Shown: piece after piece, positions 29,252 through 41,140 of the stretch
How positions within the stretch are numbered: position 1 is the stretch's first letter
How the letters are laid out: each line of letters begins with the position of its first letter
DNA from: Diphasiastrum complanatum
Lineage: Eukaryota > Streptophyta > Lycopodiopsida > Lycopodiales > Lycopodiaceae
DNA: 64,000 nucleotides
Reading direction: 5' to 3'
Assembly (NCBI GenBank): GCA_029204225.1
Contig: CM055103.1
Location: 24,564,656 to 24,628,655 of the forward strand
Program-made: the position numbers and the translations under genes
Notes under the pieces: generated by a model
Database searches by the model: none
Seen by the model: the letters and a program-made list of their open reading frames with translations, nothing else
What the model was told of the DNA's origin: nothing

Positions 29252-30436
29252 ATGAATTTTAAGATATATAGAAGCTCTTGGAAAGGTAGGCTGGATTTTA
29301 ACATATCACCTGCCGGTCAATCTATCACGGAAGTTTTAGTTCAGAATGCTTATATTCACAATGAGTTCAACATTCATGCTCTGAATCTAAATGATAGAAG
29401 GAAATGCAATTGTAAGTTTTCATATTCAATTTTTTTAGATTTAGCATTTTTGTTAAATTATATTTTTCATGAGATGTTTTTGTTGGTTTTGCAGATTTGT
29501 ATCCATCAAATTTCGTTAAATGACAATCAGTTCAATCGATTGTAGGAATAATCGATGTCATACATTCAGATATCGGTATTTTACAATATAAAGATCGTTC
29601 TCCAAAATCACTTTTAGAGTCGGGAGTTTTTTTTTATGATTACACCTATTTTTCTGATAAAAATGGTTTAGTTGGTAAATTAGAGCCATATCCTCTACCA
29701 GATTTTTCGAGTGAGGAATTGATTTCTCTTGATGCAGCAATTTCAGAAAGTTTTTGATCTAGGCTATATATTGATATTCAGAGTATATTAAAACATTGCA
29801 CTGGATCAAAGAATAATAGATTAAGTTGGTATCTACCTTTACTATTTTTGTTGATTTTTTTTCAAATGAAATGTTTGGAGAACAAAAACAATGTTTATTT
29901 ATAAGGACTTGAGTGTTGATATAATCGTCGAGTTGTTGGATAATGGTTGGGATACAAAACAAAATCAGCAAGTTGAGTGCAGAGTATGCTACTCATCCAT
30001 GACATTTAGATATCACATTGAAAAACAAATGCTCACTTTGCTATTGTATTATAGAAGATGGACTAAATGAAAACATGTTTGGAAGCCACTTGATCAAGAT
30101 TTTGGTATAAACCCTCAAGAGCAACTTCAGATAACAGTGAAAAGAAATGACAACATTCTTGCAATGGTTGAGGTCGAGGAAGATTGGTGTCTCAATCACA
30201 TTCGATCAGAACTAGACATGTTGCAATTCGATCTACCTCAGTACTATCAATTTCGATTGAATGGTGTAAAGGTACATTATGCCATATAAACATATTCTTT
30301 TTTTTCTATTTCTAAGTGAATCGATTTCATAAAATATATAACTAAAACAATTTATCTTGTGTAGGTAAGAGTAAGGCAGGAAGAGCATATAAAATACAAA
30401 GACATTGGAACATCCATTGAAATTGAAGATCCATAG
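29252..30436 (+). pseudogene. Unrecognised spliced gene, lightly decayed
   Basis: Exon 1 29,252-29,411 (SITEVLVQNAYIHNEF) with GTAAG donor; exon 2 from 29,495 (after TTTTGCAG) to about 29,757, with one TGA, reading IVGIIDVIHSDIGILQYKD and FFYDYTYFSDKNGLVG. Exon 3 spans roughly 29,880-30,271, with one TGA, reading YKDLSVDIIVELLDNGW, then LQITVKRNDNILAMVEVEED and QFDLPQYYQFRLNGVKV. The GT donor at 30,272 joins TTGTGTAG to exon 4, 30,365-30,436 (RVRQEEHIKYKDIGTSIEIE, stop TAG). Junction phases agree for introns 1 and 3. The last ~70 residues have alternating hydrophobic strands ending in YxFxxNGxxV...QEE, which could be a ubiquitin-like fold, but this is a guess. Two in-frame stops indicate a pseudogene. 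Function unknown. Confidence 0.5.
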
Positions 30437-31484
30437 ATTATGAACTATGGAATTTTGTATTATGTAATACAATTTTTTGTATCATTTTTGAAAATATATG
30501 AACCACTTTGTCTATGAGGCTCTTTCATTTCTATGATCTCCATTTCCATGGTGCAAAACACATGTAATTGCAACTGGATAAGATGAGTTTTTGATAGCAA
30601 GATTCATTGTCTCCTACAAGAAATACACTATCTCCATTGGGGAGATCTTCAGTCACTTGAGTTCCAGTGATCACTACAATCGACACTTGCCCTTGTTGAT
30701 GTCTCGTATATATCGGTTGTATTTTTGGTCTTCATTGCCTTGGTCAGTATTGTCCTTGTCTTGGCATATTTGGATATGTTTAGAAGATGAACTGATGAAA
30801 GCTTTGTTGTAACAAATCTAAGTTTGTCGCATATTTGGATCAGTTGTGTTAAAAGTTCCATCAGATCATTTTTCTAAACTTATCCAAGAAAATCTCATGG
30901 TAAAGACAAGGCAGACCAAGGCTATGAAAAACAAACATGTCAAAAAACTGTAGAAATTGATAATGAATGAGTCATAACTTGAATTAATAACAAGAAAAAA
31001 AACAAGTAAGAACAACCATAGAAAACCTGTAAATATATTTCTATTAAAATTTTCTGTACATGTGTCTTATGAGATATTGGATCAATGCACAAGATGTAAG
31101 AATAAAATCCACAACGAAAACAAGCACGCGTCGAACCGATATCAAAAAAATATTGATTGAATATCGGATCAGCGCGCACGTTATGATAATAATCCAATCT
31201 TGTGGTGGGTAGAATGGAGCTCTCTGAATCAGTAGATTGGTTGATCTCTGATACTTATGAATATCAGAGAGCCACCTGCTGCGGTTGCGCCTTCTAGCTC
31301 AAATGAGAGGATTAATGGCAACAACAGGGGCTGATGATGCACCAACAGAGACACCTAGATTTGAAAGAAATTGGTTGAGAGAGCTGATTGAGTAAACAAG
31401 GTGGATCAAGTACAAGGCATAGCATACATTAATGAACCGATTATTGAGTGAAATGGAGATTACTTCATTTTCTCGTTCTCTGAC
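30437..31484. other. Non-coding stretch
   Basis: No convincing frame. The first part may be 3' flank of the gene relic ending at 30,436. Confidence 0.35.
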
Positions 31485-33640
31485 TCAGATTTTGGACATT
31501 GCTCCTTTGACAGCTTCAAACCAGGGTCGAGTGGAAAGTGGGCCGGCTTGCACTCGACCATTCCATATTTCTTTAGCACATTCGTGAGGTATCTCTGGTA
31601 GCTGATGAAAATCTGCCTGTTGAGTCGAATTCAAAAAATATGAATTCTGAGACAATAGTGAGCAGGACCTATATTCGTCATCTTGTACCTGTGCTAACAA
31701 GCATTTGGTATACTTTAACAAATTAATTGTTACTAAACAGTAATGTGTCATCAATATAAAGAGTGATGATTATAAAGGAATCTAGTACAGACTTAAAAAA
31801 GCATTTGAGCCTACCGAGTTTGGGATGAAACCATTCTTGATTAAAAATGTACTAATCTTCTGAAACCAGGCCCTTGAAGACTCTTTCAGGCCGTATAGGG
31901 CTTTATGAATTTTGCACACTAGGTTCTCCTTGTCTTTTAGCTCATATCCTTCTGGCTGGGACATGTAGATATCCTCTTCAATGGTGCCATTAAGGAATGC
32001 AATTTGGACATCCATCTGGTAAATTTCAAGGTCGGTTGTAGCTGCATAGGAGAGAAATAATGAATTGAAGCATGTTTTACCACATGACTAAAGGTTTCAG
32101 AATAATCTAGATCTGGAGTTTGGAAAAAGCCTTTGGCTACCAAGATGGCCTTGTATCAATTTATTTTACCTTTAGCATCATACTTCACTTTGAACAATCA
32201 CTTGCATTTAATTGGATTTCAAACCTTTGGCAGCTCAGTCATAGTCCATGTTTGATTCTCAATCAGAAAATTAAATTCTGCATCCATGGTAGCCTTGTAC
32301 TGGTTAGCATCAGGTGTTGACACAACCTCATAAACTGTGTTTCATTTTTGCACAAAATAACAAGCCGGATCATCAGATTTTGAATTTTTGACCCTTGGAT
32401 CAGATTTTTTTAGAGATTTTCCCTCGTGATCGAAGATCCTCCAAAAAAATGACATCTCTGCTCGTGAATGTCTTCTGAGTGATCAGGTTGTAGAGCATCT
32501 GAGCATAGGTAATGCATCCAAACTCTCGAATATGTTTGAGTGATGGCTTTGATCTAGTCCACACCTCATGAGGTGTCTTGCCATTCAAGGACTTAGTGAT
32601 GGATCGATCTTGCAAGTAGGCAGCTGTAGTGACAACTTCTACCCAAAATCTCTTTGGAAGAGAAGCATGAACCATCATACTTTTGGCACTCTCTATCAGT
32701 GTCCGATTCTTCCGTTCTACTACTCCATTTGACTAAGGTGAGTAGCTCATGGTAAATTGTTGGAGTATTTCATAGGCCTTGCAGAATTCTTTGAATTCGG
32801 TGGAGATGTATTATCCCCCTCTATCACAACATATTGCTTTGATTGTTCTCTGGGTCTGATTCTCTACAGATGCCTTGACTGCTTGAAGAATTTGAAAGTC
32901 TCAGAGTTATTCTTCAAAAAGTAAGTAGCAGTTCTCCTAGAAAAAGTCATCAATAAAAGTAAAAAAATAAAGAGCTCCCCTTGTGGAAGGAGTCTGCATT
33001 GGGCCACAAAGGTCACTATGTACAAGATCTAGCAAATCTATAGAAGTATGCTTAGAATTTGAAGTAAATAGACTTCTAGTATGCTTGTTGATAATACAGC
33101 TTTCACATGGAGAATCAGATTTGCTAATAGAAGTAAGATCTTGAACTAAGTTTTGATTTGACATTTCTTGAATACTCTTGAAATTTAAATGGCCTAGTCT
33201 GAAATACCACAACAAATGATTTTATTCAGAAGTAGAAATAAGAGCTTTGCTACTAGTAGAATAGTAGTGATTTAATTTGTAAAGATAGCCACATCTTCTA
33301 CCATAAGCTAGGACTTGCCTAGACTTGTCGATAATAGTGCAATTTTTTGTATCGAATTCGACCCTACGACCAGAATTGGTGATTCTGCTTATAGAAATCA
33401 GATTTTTGGTAAGGTTTGGAATATATAAAACTTTGGACAGCAACTTAACAACACCTCTCTGAAATTCGACCTTAACTATTCCTTCAACTTCAATGGAGTG
33501 AGTTGAGTTGTCTCCAAGTTGGACAACTTTAGAATGGGTGAAAGGCTTGTAGTGTTGGAACCAGTCCCAATGATGGATCATGTGTTGAGTGTTAGATTTC
33601 TTATGCTCAACCTTAAACAAATCGCTCAAGTAATGGGCAT
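31485..33640 (-). pseudogene. Copia-D: protease, integrase and part of RT
   Basis: Minus strand, in order: protease tail (VQLGDNSTHSIEVEGIVKVE, VLYIPNLTKNLISISRIT); GAG-pre-integrase (RLGHLNFKSIQEMSNQN, CESCIINKHTRSLF); integrase (FFTFIDDF near 32,940, SERTRTLIE-type region near 32,700, and 32,400-32,678 ASLPKRFWVEVVTTAAYLQD). RT fragments follow: MDVQIAFLNGTIEEDIYMSQ at 31,780-32,015 and GMVECKPAHFPLDPG near 31,530. Frameshifts and stops occur between every block, and the YVDD region is missing. Gag is mostly unrecognisable. This is an older element from a different copia lineage than Copia-AUT. Confidence 0.8.
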
Positions 33641-33914
33641 CTTGAAAATCGAAGGCCGATTACATGTTTTCGGACCTTCACATTTTTCCCTTTTAAGATT
33701 TTTTGCCTTAACCATTTTTTAGGCACCTTAGCCTTTTGCGCACCTTAGCGAAAAAGTGACATAGTGGCCAAGTGGCCAAAATGCCTTAGAGACCATCCCT
33801 AAGGTAGTAGTACATTGTTGCATGATGGCATTGAAGTTTGTCAAAAAACCATAGTCTAAAATATAGGGAATTTCAAGAGCCATGTTTCATCAATACAAAT
33901 GAGCATTTAGCAAC
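33641..33914. other. Junction between Copia-D and a segment X fragment
   Basis: May hold decayed Gag/spacer of Copia-D, but no motif is safe. Confidence 0.3.
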
Positions 33915-34325
33915 CAAACAATAAATGTGAGTAATAACCATTTTCTTGTTTGTATCCTCCCTCTTTGTCCTTTCTTGATATGTATCCACCATGAAACTCC
34001 ATGATTGAGCCTCCATCTCCATCTTGCCTCAAGATATCTTCATAACTTGATGAATTGACCATGAATGAGAGACATAATGGACCTCCAATAGCTTCATTTC
34101 CATCACCAAAACAACCAAGAATGCTAGTACAAGTCCAACATCAAAATGATGCTCACCAATGTAGCTAGTTTTACCATATCTTGACAATTTGCACACATCC
34201 ACATGAAATTGATGAAACATGAGATATAACAAGTAAAGTAAACTTGAACAACACTTCCTTGCTACTCCTTTGAGCTTACTTTAGTCTTCAATAACCTGCA
34301 AAAACAAATTCATAACATAACGCTT
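33915..34325 (-). other. Segment X, fragment copy
   Basis: Minus strand reads HQFHVDVCKLSRYGKTSYIG, near-identical to the Copia-B copy (EQFHVDVCKLSRYGKTSYIG). It then jumps by an internal deletion to GDGGSIMEFHGGYISRKDKE, which matches DEDGGSFMEYHGGYKATKDK of Copia-B. It is closer to Copia-B than to Copia-NA. No LTR or Pol of the family is attached here. Confidence 0.8.
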
Positions 34326-34399
34326 CACATTTGAGTGACAAATCAGAAGACGAAAGATTCGAGAGACAGCCTTATGCTACAGTACTAACAGAGCAGACA

Positions 34400-35860
34400 A
34401 AGGCAAAGGCATTGCATTTCATGGAGGATCTCCTAGAAGGTCGACAAGACAATGAAGAGCGCCAGCAAGATATGTGCTAGGAAGCTCTGCTTCTATATCA
34501 TAAGAGTTTTGTGGATTCAGTGGTGAACCACAGACATTCGAGTAGGCAATTGAATGTCCAGAGAAGGACAAATGGATCCAAGCCATGAACGAGGAGATGG
34601 AATTCATGAGGAAGAACCAGGTATAGACGTTGCAGCCATTACCAGATAAGCGAAAGGCTGTAAAATGCAAAATGGGTTTACAAGCTAAAGTATGGACCAG
34701 ATGGAGATGCCTCAAAATATAAGGCAAGACTTGTAGCAAAGGGATTCTCTTCAGAGATATGGTATTGACTAATCTGAGACCTTCTCTCCTGTCGTGAAGC
34801 ATTCGTCCCTACATTTACTATTTGCATATGCAGCTGCTTATGACCTCAGGACCCACATTATGGACGAGAAGACAGCCTTCTTGGATGGTGAGTTAGACGA
34901 AGAGGTCTAAATGGATCAACCCTCAGCATATGTCTCAAATTCACTTCCTAATTATGCATGCAGAATGCATAGGAGTATCTATGGTCTGAAGCAGTCAGGT
35001 TGACAATGGTAGAAGAAGAAAGATCAAGCTCTGAAATCCTTGGGATTCAAGCCACTAATGGCTGATTCCAATGTCTACGTGAGAATTATCATCATTGTGG
35101 CTGTGTATGTTGACGACACTATGATACTCTGCAAGAGTGAAAAGCTGATTGTTGAAGTGAAGAATGATATCTCAAAATATTTCGAGATTGTAGATCTGGG
35201 AGAAGTCAGGTGTTACCTTGGCTTACAGATTAACAAGGACTATGAGGGAGGTAAGTTGTACCTTTATCAATCCAAATACACCCAAAAAATCCTAGAAGAT
35301 TTTGGGATGCTGAATTACAAAGGAGCGAATACTCCAATGCTTGGAAGAATAGCATTGAGATACATTCGAGCTACTATGGACTTATACATTTGCTATGGAA
35401 CAGTCCACAATGACAAACTCAATATTCTCAATGGTTATTCAGATGCAAGCTGGGTAGGAGATGTAGATACTCGTAAATCCACTTTTGGATTTACATTCTT
35501 CCTCAACAATGCTCCTATTTCATGGAACAATTGCAAACAAACTTCAATTGCTCTATCTTCTATTGAATCAGAGTATATCGCAGCCTCTCAAGCTACAAAG
35601 GAAATAGTATGGTTGAGAAACTTACTTTCAAATGTTTTTCTGAAACAATATGCTCCAACATTTATATTTTTTGATTATTAAAAGTGTTGTTGCTTTATCT
35701 GCCAACCCTAGATTTCATTCTAGGAGTAAGCACATTGAAATCAAGTATCACTATGTCAGAAGCAAAGTTCTCGACAAAGAGATAAACTTGTAGTACTGTC
35801 GAACACAAGATATGACAGCTAATATTTGTACTAAGGCACTAAGCTTGGATGCTCTTCTCT
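34400..35860 (+). pseudogene. Copia-E: RT and RNase H remnant
   Basis: Plus strand. Decayed RT start near 34,640-34,800 ([20 protein letters not shown]). The 35,040-35,681 frame is intact for 213 codons and holds the catalytic box as AVYVDDTMILCKS, then YLGLQINKDYEGGKLYLYQS. RNase H follows with DASWVGDVDTRKSTFGF, and ALSSIESEYIAASQ (Glu preserved). A frame break at 35,681 precedes a weak NPRFHSRSKHIEIKYHYVRS tail. The DNA between RT motif C and RNase H is shortened. Different lineage from Copia-AUT; orientation opposite to Copia-D, so the two are separate insertions. Confidence 0.8.
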
Positions 35861-38380
35861 CTCTCTCCCTTTTTCTCACAAAGAGCATAAGAAATGGCAA
35901 TCCCAATAAGCATCAAATCCAATAATTAGCAAACAAAAAGAAAGCATGAGAGATGGAGGAAAAGAGAGAGAGCAAGGACATCCCACATCAATCATAAGAG
36001 GGCCAATATGCTTGTATTGAAATAAAGAGAGAACATGTACAATGATTCAAAATTGTCACTTATAGGATTGAGGAGATGGCTGCCCCAATTCCTATTAGCT
36101 ATTCTTAACCTAAACATTAAAAAAGTGGAGGGAACCCATTCATTGATTGGAGGACCCAATTTGAAAATGAATTTTGGTGAGAACCCCTGATTTATTCACT
36201 AACTTGACTTTTAGCCCCTGTGACATTAGAAGTCTCACATAAAGGCCTAAAGTCCTTTTATTCTAATTAATCAAATCTCCATGTGATCATCGGGTTGGAC
36301 TTACACACGTAGGGTGCCAAATCCCTCTCACTTATTAACTAGGGTTATGGTTGCCTTGGGATCCGTGAACCCTTCAACAATATCTCTCACCAAAATTGGT
36401 GGTGGTCCCACGACACATTGTGAGATTATTTATTTGGGGCTCTGGTTGGCCTCTCTTCTAATCTTGATGAGATAGTACTGCACCGTCTCCATGAATTCTA
36501 GGCGATCCATGTTGAAATCTTTTTTGTGTGGTAAAAGCACTTATTCGCCCCTGCAATCCAGTTCAAGATTCTCCAAGCTATAAATTCGGACTACCATGCT
36601 CTGCCCAGCATCACAGTTCGATAGTATAATCTGGCTAGTGGTAACTAATCTTGTACTTTGTTAGACACCATCAGAACTTCTGGATCGAAAGCCAATGCTG
36701 GAAGGCAATCATCCCATTGTGGAAATATAGATGCCAACATTGTCAAATCATTTGCAAAAGGCACAAATTAGCAACATAAAGCTGAAATAAGATTTGTTAG
36801 TCATACTTCTGATATATGATGGGCCAATTTGGGGTGTGGATGTCAACTTGCCCCATTGGAATGCGACATTGGCACATACTAAGGGTCTACCCGCAATTGG
36901 CGAGGGCTTCCGACATAGCTCATGATGGAATCTAGAGATTTCTGATAAATTGTTTTTTTCCAAGCCGACAGCTCTCCTAATGCTGGCAGTTTGTCGATGC
37001 CGTACATTTGAACTTATCAAATCGGACTTGAAAATCTACCAATGAAGTTCATAGGTTTCAACCTTTTTAAACAAATTACTGATCTCTACTATTGAGACAA
37101 AACGATCAGGCACTTGTATCTGTAGGTATGTTGAATTCACACGTGTGGATTGTCCACAGCATGTACTTGTGATCTCCTAAGGTGTGTAGATGCACCAAGA
37201 TCAAGACTAGATTGAGATTCAAGATCAATCTTAGATCCTATGGCAAAAGCACACTACTACATGCATTCAATCACTTCCAACACTCACTCACACGTGTGGG
37301 CAGTATTCAAAAAATAATCTAAGTAAAAACAAGCTGCTCTCCTCGGGTTGAGAGAGAAAAAACATCATGAGCTCTCGGGTAGAGAGAAAAAAAACATCAT
37401 GAGCGCTCGGGTAGAGAGAGAAAGCTAGAAATTCAATAACTCACAAAATCCATAAAATCACCAAATCAATTAGATCCAAAATGAGGAGTACGATGATACT
37501 AGTAGATCCACGAGCTACCACTATGTTAACTATGATTGGACCATACTTTGTCACCTCTTGATCCTATTGGACCATTGATCCATGCACCTCTTAATGCTAT
37601 TGGACTATATTCAATCACACCTCAATTTCCTATTGGACCTCACAAAGTTCCACCTCTAAATCCTATTGAACCTCTTGAAATTCATCAAACAAAAGCTTTA
37701 CACTTGTCTACACTCTAATTGGCACGTGTTTAGCCTCTTACTCTATTTTGGCTCAATAGTGGCATTGCAAGTGGAAATGCATAATTTGCCATCTATTTCA
37801 AATTTATTCCTATCAACATCCTACACCTAGATGCTTGATGTAAAAAACATAAGACCCCTATATCTAACATAGATAATCTTTTTCAATTCTTCACAAGGTA
37901 CGTGTCTCTTTCAAGGGTAGTCGGGTCCAATTCACCTTCATTAGAGAAAATACGGGCCCAAAGAGGGCCCTATAAGAAATGCCATTTAGAAGAGAGAAAA
38001 ATAACAATAAAGTAATCAAAATATTATTTTCTAACTTCTTTACGCATCTGTCTGCACTACTTTCCATGTAAATGAATGCACCTTATTTTACTCACATCAA
38101 ACTTCACTGGTGCTTAACCAAAGTTAAAGTATAATTTTCAAAATGTCAAAATATTCCCTCCCAATAGTTGGGTACACTCAAAAATTTGAATATTTCAGAA
38201 ACAAAGCCTACGCCATTTCTATCTCCAAAGTCGAGCGCCATCTCTATCTCTAGGGTCAAACAAGTGGAACAAGTGTTTAGCGCCATCTCCAGTTTTGTTA
38301 TTGTCATCGTGTTGTTTGTTATTATACTACTATACTGATGACAAAGCTTTATCATCTTCACGTGGATCTGTCACCAGAAA
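35861..38380. other. Long stretch without a recognised gene
   Basis: Mostly AT-rich. The minus strand between about 36,400 and 37,020 gives a fairly open but stop-interrupted reading (36,748-37,020 is open for 90 codons) that I could not assign. CACACGTGTG occurs at 37,138 and 37,290, the same palindrome core as in the copia LTRs. A degenerate CCTATTGGACC repeat lies at about 37,540-37,680. Confidence 0.4.
37325..37425. repeat. Short tandem repeat, about 31-bp unit, three copies
   Basis: Successive copies of CTCGGGT(T/A)GAGAGAG followed by an A-rich run and CATCATGAGC, with small length changes. Confidence 0.8.
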
Positions 38381-38389
38381 ATGCTCCGC

Positions 38390-41140
38390 TCAAGACAAGA
38401 AATTCAAAGCAACCCAAATTGTCAACTTCTGATATGATCCGATATAGGGAAGAAAAGTTAAAGCATGTAGATTTATGGTAATCAGGAACATTGTATCCTA
38501 TTGATCTATATTCATTGCAACATCCGGATTTTCATTCGGTGAGTCAATTAATAATCTATATGTGTCATAGCAAAAATGGCCTTTTGGATTATTGTGAGAA
38601 TTTGATGCTCTATGGGAATGCACATTCAATGCAAAAAATACATTATTTGGAAGAGGAATCAAGGAAAATATCAAAGGAGTGCGAAGGAAAATCTACAGTG
38701 TTAAAAACTTGTTTGGAAGAAAATTAGATGTTCAAGAAGGAAATCCAAAGGTTGAAATCTTCTTTGCATCATTTTACAATTAGTAATGATGAGATAAAAA
38801 CTGCATTTCAATCCATGCATATCTCATATTTGTCTCTTGTTAAATATATGGATGTGCTGAACAGAAAGGTCAGAAGCAACAAGAGAAAAAGGCTAGTAAC
38901 CAAGGACATATGTGATCTATCATTCAGAGGAGATTATAGAAAGAGATGAATCTGTGCATTCAAGTAAGTTATAGCTTATATGGTATTGAATATTGCTTGA
39001 ACTCTTTGATTCAATCATGATCACTAGTTTTGTTATTTATTAATTTCAACTTTTTGTTGATTTGTTTATTATGCTACTGTGAATACTATGAGTGTCCTAA
39101 TTTCTATTGGCATTTTCATAAACATTATGTGTGCAATGTAGATCAGCATTGGTTGCTGAAGGCCATTTGGCCAATGAGATCTCCATTAAAAACTCACTAG
39201 ATTTTATCTTGACTTCTAAATCTATGAAATCAATGTTAAACAATAACAAAATGAAAAAAAATTAAGGCTTCAGTTACTGATAGCATGATGATTGAAGTTG
39301 GAAAAAAAATTAGACACTACATTGGTTCAAGGGGCATGCGATTTTTCTAGCATCAGTAGAGAAGCATATGCAACAATGTTTAAGATGATACAGGAGGCAT
39401 TTGCACAGGTAAGCATTACCATGACCATTTCATCTTTTTTTTTTTTAAAAGACACGTTAAACCAAGGTATGTAGACAATAGTTGGTAATCCATCTCATAT
39501 AAATGAAGTGTATTGCTCGAAAGGAGAATGTCTAGCATAAAACAATTCCAACAATCTATTTATTGATATTAATTAGCTACTAACATTCATCATAAATTTT
39601 TACGGTATTACAAATGAGAATGTCAATAACAAGTTGATAGTTGTTCTTAAGTTAGATGAGTCTAAAATCATAAAAGGACAAAAAATGAAGAGAGTCAGTC
39701 TTATGATCATGAATGGAGCACTTTCAAATTCAGAAGACTCAGAAGGCTTCAACTTCAGTGTTCAATCAAAAAATGCTATCTAGTGGTTGGCAACATTTCA
39801 GGTATAGTAGTTCCTTCGCATAATCAATAGGGATAATCATTTTAATATGGATTTCATTTGCAAAATCTTTTGTGTTAATATTATGCGACTAAATCACGTT
39901 CTTGTTTTCTCTTATAGGTGATGAAAGAAGACTATGACATTCTCTCATGGATATTTAAAAGAACGTCATATTCTGCCACCATAAAAAATCACATGGAGTA
40001 AGTTCCACTCAATATTCGTAAAATTGGCACTTTCAACATAGAATGGCATTAGCAGGAGATCTAAAGACATTAAAATGTATGTTCAATGTATCCCATGGCG
40101 CTAACTCTAAACACCCATGTTTGTATTGCATGAAGACATCAAAAGACATGACAAGGAGTACATGAATATCAAGAGATCGAGAAGATCCTAATTGGAAATC
40201 CGTACTATCGATTTCTCTTCCAAAGATTCATATTTGTACATTGCATGCAGAGGTACGTATAATAGAAAAAGTAATATATCTTCACATCTTGTTTGCATTG
40301 AATTCCAAGCCAACGGCATGTGCGAAGGAAGCTATTTTCTTATTAGAGGATATGTTGTCCAAAGTAGGCTTACATAAAGGCCGTGTTAAAATAAAAAAAA
40401 AATGACAAGCTATCAGGTAAAACAGAAAATATTCCATGCAAGCCGAGCATTGGAGGATCCAAAGCTTGTAGATTTTTATCAAATTATTCTAGAAAATAAT
40501 TCAAGATTCAATACTCGGTTTGAAAAGAGATAATAGCTGATAAAACTCCTCCTACTTTGAGTTGAATTGGAGTTATGAATCCACCTCTCAAGCTAATATG
40601 TCTAATGGTGCCACCTAGTATTTTCATGCATTAAATGTGGCATGCAAAGTACAAATGGCAATTCGTATGCTAGCTCGAGTTTCTACTTCTACCTACCTTG
40701 AATATTTTATTCTAAGATGAGTCTTTACTAAGCCAAAAGAGCTCAATTCATCTTTGGCATTTTTAGGACCCCTACTTACAACATTAGATAGATTTTTCCA
40801 ATATTTCAACAATAGCTGCACTCTCAAGATTTCAAAAAAGAAGGTTCTACTCATGTACACAAAGTAGAAGTTTGGAGAAAATTAGACAACATGGTGAAAT
40901 ACTTGAGAAAAGATAAATTTTCAAAAACTGATGTACAAATGACACAGAAAACAACCATTGAATTTGTGGATGCAGTTCAAAGTGCATGGGGTTTAGATCA
41001 TATAACTCATTGTATGGTAAGATTTTGATGTTACACGGGTATAGACAAATATGTGCAACTATTTTAGATACTTTTGGTACTGATTTTAATTTTGTTTTTA
41101 TGACATGCAGCACATATTAAGGATACTTGAAGAAGTCAAG
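38390..41140 (+). pseudogene. Unrecognised multi-exon gene, decayed
   Basis: Several exon-like blocks on the plus strand separated by AT-rich introns. 38,491-38,949 reads MYPIDLYSLQHPDFHSVSQL and a Lys-rich helix ending RKVRSNKRKRLVTKDICDLS. About 39,140-39,420 reads SALVAEGHLANEISIKNSLD and later REAYATMFKMIQEAFAQ. About 39,600-39,800 reads LIVVLKLDESKIIKGQKMKR and FNFSVQSKNAI. About 39,918-39,996 reads MKEDYDILSWIFKRTSYSAT. About 40,060-40,490 reads GANSKHPCLYCMKTSKDM, LPKIHICTLHAEVR and PTACAKEAIFLLEDMLSKVG. About 40,860-41,015 reads FVDAVQSAWGLDHITHCM, with a GT-AG intron to 41,110. CLYC, the H-x-C-x-L-H-A-x-x-R block and Asp-rich strands could belong to a nuclease or transposase, but no DDE triad can be confirmed. 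Many stops make it inactive. Confidence 0.5.

Noticed and set aside
36748-37020. Possible LRR resistance-gene fragment on the minus strand
   Set aside because: Some Leu spacing looked LRR-like, but no repeat register or NB-ARC motif could be shown.
37536-37718. Pro-rich ORF with PLxPIGP repeats
   Set aside because: Derived from a degenerate CCTATTGGACC nucleotide repeat; no other coding evidence.
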